Origin: Terriglobia bacterium
GTDB taxonomy: Bacteria; Acidobacteriota; Terriglobia; Terriglobales; Acidobacteriaceae
NCBI GenBank assembly: GCA_020073645.1
Contig: JAIQET010000028.1
Location: forward strand, 1 to 51,653
DNA: 51,653 nt
Direction: 5' to 3'
Below the pieces are notes generated by a model that did not search any database, was not told the origin of the DNA, and saw nothing but the letters and a program-made list of their open reading frames with translations. Below, one piece after another: positions 42,131 through 48,889 of the stretch. Position 1 is the stretch's first letter. Every line of letters begins with the position of its first letter. The translations under genes were made by a program, and so were the position numbers.

Positions 42131-42278
42131 GCCCACCCGGAAAGCCGCATAGTCCCCCCGCAACGCCTGATTGGTTCAAACGCTGCGCTCCTCCGCCCGA
42201 TCCACGTCCGTAAGCCCAGTGGCCGCCGTATCTCAGCTATTAACCAATTCACAACTTTTTACATCGTTTTACCCCTGA

Positions 42279-42307
42279 TTGACACATGCCCTGCGCCGTT
42301 GAACTAT
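42279..42307 (+). promoter_or_regulatory. Possible sigma-70-type promoter of the kinase operon
   Basis: TTGACA (42279-42284) is followed after 17 bases by AACTAT (42302-42307), a weak -10, about 47 bases before the kinase start. This is a plausible housekeeping promoter but is unproven. Confidence 0.35.
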
Positions 42308-42353
42308 GTTTCGTACCGGGCTGATCCAGGCAGACCCGGATCAGGAGACCATC

Positions 42354-44033
42354 ATGAAACTCAAGCGGCGTCCAAACGAGCGTAACCGGCTGATCCTGAC
42401 CCTGGAGCTCGCCGTAGTGCTGCCTGCTGCCGCCCTGGTGATCCTGAGTGCCCTGCACCTGAAATCGATTCAGCGCGATCGTGCCGTGGAGGCCGCCATT
42501 CAGCGCGACTTCACCCAGGTGCTGGCGATCTCCGAGAAACAGATTAACCAGAAGGCATTTGACCTGGCCGATGATGTCCGCAACGACATCCCTGTCCCGG
42601 GCGAGGCTTGTTCCGAAACGCTCGACCGCATTCTCGCCTCGCATCCCTACGTTGCGCACGTGTTTGTCTACACCCCCGACAAAGGCCTGGTGTTTCGTTC
42701 TCAGCCTAACCGGCTGGAGGATGAGGATTTCCGCAAGGAGGCGGATTACCTCTCCAAGATGCACGAGGGCTGGCTGAAGATGGAGTACAAGGACATCAGC
42801 AAGGACATTTCCAAGATGGAGGGGAAGGGACTGCCCTACTATTCCTTCGGCAACTGGGCTGCGCGCGGTGACAAACACCTCTACCAGGCAGGGCTCATGT
42901 TCATCGAGAAAAATGGATCGGGGAACCAGACGGCCCTCGGCGGCATGGTGTTTGACGCCGAATACCTGCGCGATCGGTTTTTCCCCGAGATGCTGGAAAC
43001 GGTCATGAGCCGCAATTTTTCGGAATCACAGAGCGACAAGAATCACGCGGTGATGATGGTGCACGCCCGGAACGAATCGACTCCGCTGTTTGCCTCCGAG
43101 GGATGGGACGGTGGTGCGCCCGAAGTGGAACGCAACATGGAGACCGTGTTTCGCGGGCTGACTCTGGCCATCAAGCTGCGCGGAACCACGCTCGAGGCGA
43201 TCGGGCAACACTTTGTGCGTACCAGCTTCCTGATTCTGGGCGTGCTTTCTTTCCTGCTGGCAGGTGGCATCTTTCTAACCTATCGCAACGTCAGCAAAGA
43301 GATGGCCCTGGCGCGGCTTAAATCAGATTTCGTTTCCAACGTCTCGCACGAATTGCGCACGCCGCTCTCGCTCATCCGGCTCTATGCCGAGACCCTGGAA
43401 ATGGGGCGTCTCACCAGCCCGGAAAAATACCAGGAGTACTACCAGATCATCCGTAAGGAGAGCGAGCGCCTGACCGCCCTGATCAACAACATCCTTGATT
43501 TCTCGCGGATCGAAGCCGGCCGCAAGGAATACGAATTCCGTGAGACCGACTTGCGCGAGTTGGTGCACAACACGCTCGAGTCTTATCGCTACCAGATCGA
43601 GCAGCACGGCTTCACCTTCGAGGAAAAGATCGACCCCGTTCCTCCGCTGCGGGTGGACCGCGAAGCCATGGCCCGCTCCTTGCTCAACCTGGTCAACAAC
43701 GCCCTCAAGTACTCGCAGGACCGGAAATACATCGGTGTGAACCTGTATCGCGATAACGGATCGGTCAAGTTGGAAGTGGTGGATCATGGAATCGGCATTC
43801 CCCCGCAGGAGCAGCACAAGATTTTCGAGAAGTTCTATCGCGTCGGTGATCCCCTGGTGCACAACACCAAGGGTAGCGGGCTGGGACTGGCGCTGGTGCG
43901 CCACATCGTACAGGCGCATGGTGGCCAAGTCTCGGTGGATAGCGCTCCCGGAAGAGGCAGCAAGTTCGTGATTGCCCTGCCGGTACGAACGCTGGAGCAG
44001 AACCACCAGGTTGTATCAACAACAACCACGTAG
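42354..44033 (+). CDS. Membrane sensor histidine kinase
   Basis: This 559-aa protein has membrane helices at about 18-36 and 290-308 flanking a ~250-residue extracytoplasmic sensor. HisKA phosphoacceptor His332 lies in NVSHELRTPLSLI, and the HATPase domain shows NLVNNALKYS, VVDHGIGIPPQ, KFYRVGD and GSGLGLALVRHI. AGGAG seven bases before ATG 42354 fixes the start. Its partner regulator is the next gene, 81 bases on. The stop codon (TAG in CACGTAGGG) lies inside a REP-like element. Confidence 0.93.
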   Translation: MKLKRRPNERNRLILTLELAVVLPAAALVILSALHLKSIQRDRAVEAAIQRDFTQVLAISEKQINQKAFDLADDVRNDIPVPGEACSETLDRILASHPYVAHVFVYTPDKGLVFRSQPNRLEDEDFRKEADYLSKMHEGWLKMEYKDISKDISKMEGKGLPYYSFGNWAARGDKHLYQAGLMFIEKNGSGNQTALGGMVFDAEYLRDRFFPEMLETVMSRNFSESQSDKNHAVMMVHARNESTPLFASEGWDGGAPEVERNMETVFRGLTLAIKLRGTTLEAIGQHFVRTSFLILGVLSFLLAGGIFLTYRNVSKEMALARLKSDFVSNVSHELRTPLSLIRLYAETLEMGRLTSPEKYQEYYQIIRKESERLTALINNILDFSRIEAGRKEYEFRETDLRELVHNTLESYRYQIEQHGFTFEEKIDPVPPLRVDREAMARSLLNLVNNALKYSQDRKYIGVNLYRDNGSVKLEVVDHGIGIPPQEQHKIFEKFYRVGDPLVHNTKGSGLGLALVRHIVQAHGGQVSVDSAPGRGSKFVIALPVRTLEQNHQVVSTTTT

Positions 44034-44074
44034 GGACGGCCGCCTCGGCCGTACAGCGAGCGAAGCGAGGTTGC
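44027..44074. repeat. Double-hairpin REP-like element, copy 3 (inverted)
   Basis: In the opposite orientation to copies 1 and 2 it reads CACGTAGGGACGGCCG-CCT-CGGCCGTAC, then GCGAGCGAAGCGAGGTTGC. It begins in the last codons of the histidine kinase gene and provides its stop codon. Confidence 0.75.
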
Positions 44075-44114
44075 AAGACAGCAAGTTCTAAAGCGAGTTG
44101 GGGAGAAAGCAAGC

Positions 44115-44795
44115 ATGGCCAAGATTCTCATCGTCGAAGACGAACCCAACATGGTCGCCGGGTTGCGCGACAACTTCGAATACGAAGGCTACGAGGTCAT
44201 CACCGCCCCGGATGGCGTGGCCGGCCTGGAGCGAGCCCTTGCCGAGTCTCCCGACCTCGTAGTGCTCGACGTCATGATGCCCCGCATGAGCGGCTTGGAC
44301 GTCTGCAAGCAGCTCAAGGCCAAGCGGCCGTCCGTTCCCGTCATCATGCTCACCGCCCGCGGCCAGGAAGTAGACAAGGTCGTCGGCCTCGAGTTGGGCG
44401 CAGACGACTACGTCACCAAGCCGTTTTCCATCCGCGAGCTGCTGGCCCGGGTGAAAGCCGTTCTGCGCCGCGCACGCCCGGTTCCCAAGGAACAGGAGCG
44501 CGTCTCCTTTGGTGACGTTGAAGTGAACCTCCGCAGTTGCCAGGTATCGAAGAGCGGCAAGGCGCTGGATTTTTCCTCGAAAGAGTTCGATCTGCTCAAG
44601 TACTTCTTGTGCCATCCCGGGGAGACATTGAGCCGCGATCGTTTGCTCGAAGATGTCTGGGGTTACGACCGCTTTCCGACCACGCGCACCGTGGACGCCC
44701 ACATTGTCCGCTTGCGGCAGAAGCTGGAACCTAAGCCCGACGAGCCGCGTTTCATCCTGACCGTACACGGTACGGGTTACAAGTTCGTTTCTTAG
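44115..44795 (+). CDS. OmpR/PhoB-family response regulator
   Basis: This 226-aa protein has a receiver domain with the acidic pair in VEDE, phosphoacceptor Asp52 (VVLDVMMPRMSG) and Lys in VTKPF. It is followed by a winged-helix DNA-binding domain (~128-225, LLEDVWGYDRFPTTRTVDAHI, VHGTGYKF). It would be phosphorylated by the kinase encoded just upstream. It is followed after 17 bases by the SpoIIE-type phosphatase gene. Confidence 0.95.
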   Translation: MAKILIVEDEPNMVAGLRDNFEYEGYEVITAPDGVAGLERALAESPDLVVLDVMMPRMSGLDVCKQLKAKRPSVPVIMLTARGQEVDKVVGLELGADDYVTKPFSIRELLARVKAVLRRARPVPKEQERVSFGDVEVNLRSCQVSKSGKALDFSSKEFDLLKYFLCHPGETLSRDRLLEDVWGYDRFPTTRTVDAHIVRLRQKLEPKPDEPRFILTVHGTGYKFVS

Positions 44796-44812
44796 CCGAG
44801 CAGGAGAAAAAG

Positions 44813-45700
44813 TTGCAGAAGGCTCTACAAACTCGTAGTTCCCGGCGTCGGATAGCATCTGTGCATCGGGCGGAGGTTTCCCGGCACCCGGCCGAGTCTC
44901 TGGCTTTGGCGGAGGCGGCGCGACGCCATGCGCTTGAGGACCAGCTTGCCCAGGTGCGCCGCGAGCACGACGAGCTGCGCCGTGTGCTCTTCGAGGCCGC
45001 CCAGGTGCAAAGAAAGCTCTGCGGTCCGCGTCTTCTGCGCTGCGAGTCATTTGAAATCGCCACTGAGATTTTCCCCGTGCGGCATCTTTCGGGAGATTTC
45101 ATCAGCCTGTTCGAAGCTCACGGCGACTTGGTATTTGCCATCGGCGATATCGCCGGTAAGGGTCTGCCCGCAGGCATATGGTTCACCCACCTGATCGGCA
45201 TGATCCGTCTGCAATTCAGGTCCCACAGCGATCCCGCGGCTACTCTGGCGGCCGTCAATCGCGATCTTCTGCGCACCGGCATGGAGTTGCCGGTGACCAC
45301 TTTGTTCCTGGCGCGGCTCAACTCGAAGACAGGCGAGATTACCTACTGCAACGCGGGACATCCGCCGGCCCTGTTGCTGCGGGACAACGGGCGATTGGAC
45401 AATCTGCGCGCAGGGGGACCGCTGCTGGGTGCCCTGGCCGGCGCTTCCTTCGTCACTGGGAAGACGACGTTAGCGCCTGGGGACACGCTGCTGGGCTATT
45501 CCGACGGGATCACGGAATGCCGCAATACCACCGGTGCGGAATTCGGCGCGGAGCGACTGCTGGCTGCTGCGGAGGCGGCTCGCGATTCTGGCGCGGTGGC
45601 CACGCTGTTTTCTGTGCTGGGCGCGGCCGAGGATTTCGCCGGCGGCCACCCGCGCGAGGACGACTTTGCGTTGATCGTGGTGCATCGCGAAACGGATTGA
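44813..45700 (+). CDS. SpoIIE/RsbU-type PP2C phosphatase
   Basis: This 295-aa protein has a helical, coiled-coil N-terminal part (~1-75, Arg/Glu/Ala-rich) and a PPM-type phosphatase domain. The domain shows IFPVRHLSGDFISLF, VFAIGDIAGKGLPAGIW, ITYCNAGHPPALLLR, LLGYSDGITECRN and REDDFALIVVHRE, and carries the metal-binding Asp residues. Such enzymes dephosphorylate anti-anti-sigma factors; none is encoded nearby. It starts at TTG with AGGAG six bases upstream. The stop touches the start of the ECF sigma gene. Confidence 0.9.
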   Translation: MQKALQTRSSRRRIASVHRAEVSRHPAESLALAEAARRHALEDQLAQVRREHDELRRVLFEAAQVQRKLCGPRLLRCESFEIATEIFPVRHLSGDFISLFEAHGDLVFAIGDIAGKGLPAGIWFTHLIGMIRLQFRSHSDPAATLAAVNRDLLRTGMELPVTTLFLARLNSKTGEITYCNAGHPPALLLRDNGRLDNLRAGGPLLGALAGASFVTGKTTLAPGDTLLGYSDGITECRNTTGAEFGAERLLAAAEAARDSGAVATLFSVLGAAEDFAGGHPREDDFALIVVHRETD

Positions 45701-46381
45701 ATGGGAACGACTGTGTCAGACATGAGCAAAATTCCGGGCACGCCGGCGTATCTGGACCGCTCCCTGGTTCCGTCCGGCCGGACGGCAGCGGCAGCTCGCT
45801 CGGCTCGTATCGACGACACCCTCCTCATTCGTCAGGCCCAGCAAGGCAATACGGCTGCTTTCGAGGAACTGGTGCGGCAATACGACCGGGCAGTCCTGCG
45901 GCTGGCGGTCCACCTCACCGGGTCACCAGAAGACGGGCAGGATATTTACCAGGAAGCGTTCCTGCGCGCCTACATCAACTTGGCCCGATTCCGCTTTGAG
46001 TGCTCCTTCTACACGTGGATCTATCGCATCGTGACCAACCTTTGTCTCGATCACCTGCGCAAGAAGGCGTCCCGCAGCCGCGATCTCACGACCACCGTCT
46101 CTCCCGACGGCGAGGAAGAAGAAGTGCTGGACCGTGTGCCCGATCAACGTCCGGCAGCCAGCCCAGAGCGCAATTTTGCCGGTCGTGAACTGCGCAGATG
46201 CATCCAGCGGGCCATGGGCAAACTCTCCCCCCGCGAGCGCATGGTGTTCGAGCTCAAGCATTATCACGGGATGCGGCTGCGCACCGTGGCCGGCATTCTG
46301 AACACCACCGAAGGCACCATCAAGAACACCCTGTTCCGCGCCACCCACAAACTGCGCGCCCAACTCGCCGAAGTTCGCTGA
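45701..46381 (+). CDS. ECF-family RNA polymerase sigma factor
   Basis: This 226-aa protein has a sigma-2 region (about residues 48-118: GNTAAFEELVRQYDRAVLRL, SPEDGQDIYQEAFLRAY, FYTWIYRIVTNLCLDHLRKK) and a sigma-4 region (about 168-222: LSPRERMVFELKHYHGMRL, NTTEGTIKNTLFRATHKL). About 45 residues of low-complexity sequence precede it, and an inner ATG at 45722 is possible. No anti-sigma gene is adjacent. Its start abuts the SpoIIE-type phosphatase stop, so the two are translationally linked. Confidence 0.92.
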   Translation: MGTTVSDMSKIPGTPAYLDRSLVPSGRTAAAARSARIDDTLLIRQAQQGNTAAFEELVRQYDRAVLRLAVHLTGSPEDGQDIYQEAFLRAYINLARFRFECSFYTWIYRIVTNLCLDHLRKKASRSRDLTTTVSPDGEEEEVLDRVPDQRPAASPERNFAGRELRRCIQRAMGKLSPRERMVFELKHYHGMRLRTVAGILNTTEGTIKNTLFRATHKLRAQLAEVR

Positions 46382-46490
46382 CCTCCCAAGAGAAGAGTTG
46401 TATGCACGGGAGGCAAAAGGAAGATAAAATCTCTTCTCTCTCCATCGGTGCATCCAGGGCCGGGTTGCTGCGCGGTGGGAAAGTTGCCTC

Positions 46491-47324
46491 ATGACGTACC
46501 TCCGGACCATGGCACGGAAATCCACAACAGCGTGGCTCGTCCAAACCTTGATTGTGGCTACATTCCCGTTGTCCGGCTTGGTGGGTGAAGGTGTGACGAT
46601 GGCGGAAGGTCCTCGTCCCGCCACTCTCACTGCCGACGGCATCGTGCAACAACTGGTGGCTGCCAATGCTCGCCGAGCCCTGGCTTTGCGCGGCTACCGG
46701 CAAACCCGCTCCTACCGCGTGAACTATCACGGATTCCCCGGTGGCCGCAGCGCTGCCATGAAGGTGGATGCCTCATTCACGGCGCCGGACCAAAAGGATT
46801 TCACCGTACTCTCGCAGAGCGGTTCCAAGTTCCTGCTTAATCACGTGCTCCTGAAGCTGCTCGACAGCGAGAAAGAGGCCTGGCGAGGGCAAAGTGGCAA
46901 GGAAATGGAGCTCACCCCTGACAATTACGAGTTTGCGTTCGTGGAGGTGGATCACACGCCCGAGGGGGATGCCTACGTCCTCCAGGTCAAGCCTAGGATC
47001 AATAACAAGTATCTGTACCAGGGACGGATCTGGGTGGACGCGCACGATTTTGCCGTCACCCGACTCGCTGCCGAACCCGCCAGAAACCCATCGTTCTGGA
47101 TCAGCCACACCCAGATTGATCTCCATTACGCCAAGTTCGGAGACTTCTGGCTGCCTTTACACAACGACTCCGTCACCCGCGTGCGCTTCGGCGGCGATGC
47201 GGTGTTGAGCATCGACTACACCGACTACCAGATCAACAATGTCAAACAGGTTCAAAATGCCCGCCCCTCCGGCCACATTCCAGCTTTACCACCCGCCAAC
47301 GCCGTCTCCGGCGATCCACACTAA
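46491..47324 (+). CDS. Exported LolA/RseB-like protein
   Basis: This 277-aa exported protein has a basic start, a hydrophobic stretch (WLVQTLIVATFPLSGLVG) and a half-barrel type mature part. Segments such as RGYRQTRSYRVNYHGFPGG, GDAYVLQVKPRINNKYLY, GRIWVDAHDFAVTRLAAEP and FWLPLHNDSVTRVRFGG resemble outer-membrane lipoprotein-sorting (LolA/LolB/RseB fold) proteins. RseB-like proteins can sense envelope lipoproteins, which would fit the ECF sigma gene upstream. Start could also be MARKSTT at 46509. Confidence 0.72.
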   Translation: MTYLRTMARKSTTAWLVQTLIVATFPLSGLVGEGVTMAEGPRPATLTADGIVQQLVAANARRALALRGYRQTRSYRVNYHGFPGGRSAAMKVDASFTAPDQKDFTVLSQSGSKFLLNHVLLKLLDSEKEAWRGQSGKEMELTPDNYEFAFVEVDHTPEGDAYVLQVKPRINNKYLYQGRIWVDAHDFAVTRLAAEPARNPSFWISHTQIDLHYAKFGDFWLPLHNDSVTRVRFGGDAVLSIDYTDYQINNVKQVQNARPSGHIPALPPANAVSGDPH

Positions 47325-47473
47325 CGGACTAAGTCCTTTCCTGTGAACACATACAAGGCAGCTGTATCCTTCCGGACGGGATTCGATCGGCAGGCCTGCC
47401 ACCCGTACTGGGCTGGTTACCGAAGAGCCTTATTTTGCCGAGGCAGAGCGCGAGCTAGCGGCATCAAACGGGA

Positions 47474-47501
47474 TATAATGATTTCAACTTCCTGAGGAAG
47501 T
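47474..47501 (+). promoter_or_regulatory. TATAAT -10 element and leader hairpin of the S41 gene
   Basis: A perfect TATAAT (47474-47479) is followed eight bases on by ACTTCC-TGA-GGAAGT (47487-47501), a 6-bp hairpin that would sit at the very 5' end of the transcript. No good -35 is seen at the expected distance. Inferred promoter and mRNA-stabilising hairpin. Confidence 0.5.
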
Positions 47502-47530
47502 GAAACTCCCTTCCGAGAAGACCATATCCG

Positions 47531-48745
47531 ATGTCAATGAAGATTAAGGCCGCAATTCTGGTTTGCTCCGCCGCAGTTTTGGTGTTCATGGTGGTGGGTG
47601 GATTGGACGGCGTTCGCGCCTCCAGCAACGAAGGCGCATACCGCCAACTCCAGGTATACAGCGAGGTCCTGTCGCGCGTGCGCAGCGAGTACGTGGAAGA
47701 GCCCAACATCCCCGCCGTTACCGATGGCGCGCTGCACGGGCTGCTCGAGTCGCTGGATCCCAACTCCAGCTACCTGAGCCCCGGCGAGTACAAGGACTAC
47801 AAGTCGCACAAGACGGAAGCCCGGGGCGATATCGGAGCCGCTGTCTCCAAGCGCTTCGGCTACGCCGCTGTGGTCTCGGTGATCCCCGGCGGACCAGCGG
47901 ATAAAGCCGGCCTTCAGGCTACCGACATCCTCGAGGCCATCGAAGGTAAAAGCTCGCGCGAGTTGTCGCTCGCCGAAATTCGCAACATGATCTCCGGCCA
48001 GCCAGGTTCCAACCTGACCGTAGAGGTGGTCCGCTCCCGTCGCGCCGAACCGCAGAAGATGGTGATCACCCGGGACATCGTCAATATTCCTCCGGTGACC
48101 GACAAAGTCATGGAAGACGGTATCGGTTACATCCAAGTGGATGCTTTCACCAAGGGGAAGTCCCAGGAGATTGCCGGCAAGATCAAAGCTCTGCAGAAGT
48201 CAGGCGCAAAGAAGCTGATTCTTGACCTGCGCAATTGCGCGCTGGGCGAGGAAGCCGAAGGCATCGCCACTGCGAACCTCTTCCTCAATCACGGAACCAT
48301 CACATACCTGCAGGGACAGAAATATCCCCGCGAGGCCTTTAATGCTGATCCCTCCAAAGACATCACCAGCCTGCCGGTGGCGGTGCTGGTGAACAAGGGA
48401 ACAGCAGGGCCCGCCGAAGTTGTGGCCGCCGCCGTTCTGGAAAATGCCCGCGGTGACGTAGTGGGCGACAAGACTTTCGGTGACGGCTCCGTCCAGAAAA
48501 CCATCGAGATGCCCGACGGCTCGGCGCTCATCCTCTCCATCGCCAAGTACTACACCCCCAGCGGCAAAGCTATCCAGGACACGGCCATCACGCCGAATAT
48601 CCTGGTCGCCGATGTGGACGAGGACGGTGCGCTCCCGGATGAAGACCAGGAGACCGCTCCTCCGGACAACACCAAGAAGGCGGCTCCCCAGCAAGATGAG
48701 CAGCTGCAGAAAGCCATCCAGGTACTCAAGAGCCACGCCAGCTAG
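47531..48745 (+). CDS. S41/CtpA-like PDZ protein, predicted catalytically inactive
   Basis: This 404-aa exported protein has a signal helix, a CtpA-type cap, a PDZ domain (~100-180, YAAVVSVIPGGPADKAGLQA) and an S41 fold (~190-360). The family nucleophile Ser lies in G(S/T)ASASE; here the segment is GTAGPAE with Gly293 at that place. The general-base Lys normally in TFGKG is Asp318 in TFGDG. The 25-residue spacing between the two positions equals that of known CtpA enzymes, so the alignment is firm. It probably works as a scaffold or adaptor. The C-terminus is acidic and Gln-rich. Confidence 0.88.
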   Translation: MSMKIKAAILVCSAAVLVFMVVGGLDGVRASSNEGAYRQLQVYSEVLSRVRSEYVEEPNIPAVTDGALHGLLESLDPNSSYLSPGEYKDYKSHKTEARGDIGAAVSKRFGYAAVVSVIPGGPADKAGLQATDILEAIEGKSSRELSLAEIRNMISGQPGSNLTVEVVRSRRAEPQKMVITRDIVNIPPVTDKVMEDGIGYIQVDAFTKGKSQEIAGKIKALQKSGAKKLILDLRNCALGEEAEGIATANLFLNHGTITYLQGQKYPREAFNADPSKDITSLPVAVLVNKGTAGPAEVVAAAVLENARGDVVGDKTFGDGSVQKTIEMPDGSALILSIAKYYTPSGKAIQDTAITPNILVADVDEDGALPDEDQETAPPDNTKKAAPQQDEQLQKAIQVLKSHAS

Positions 48746-48795
48746 TCGTCAGTCGTCAGCTTTCATCGCGCGCCTTATGGCGCGCGATTTTCTTT
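48744..48795 (+). terminator. Rho-independent terminator after the S41 gene
   Basis: The stop codon is followed by GTCGTCAGTCGTCAG words and then a perfect 10-bp stem ATCGCGCGCC-TTAT-GGCGCGCGAT with a TTTTCTTT tail (stem 48765-48788). This is a strong terminator. Confidence 0.92.
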
Positions 48796-48803
48796 GCCGT
48801 AGC

Positions 48804-48875
48804 GCCGGCGTCCCGCCGGCCACACTGGTCACCAGCTACTAGCCACTCGCTACCCGCTACTCACCCTGCTATCCT
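48804..48875. repeat. REP-like hairpin with CCACAC tail (copy 6) and CTACTAGCCACT words
   Basis: GCCGGCG-TCC-CGCCGGC is followed by CACAC (48804-48825). A short-word tract of CAGCTACTAGCCACTCGCTA type (48832-48866) leads up to the PBP gene. Confidence 0.65.
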
Positions 48876-48889
48876 GAACCCACACACCG

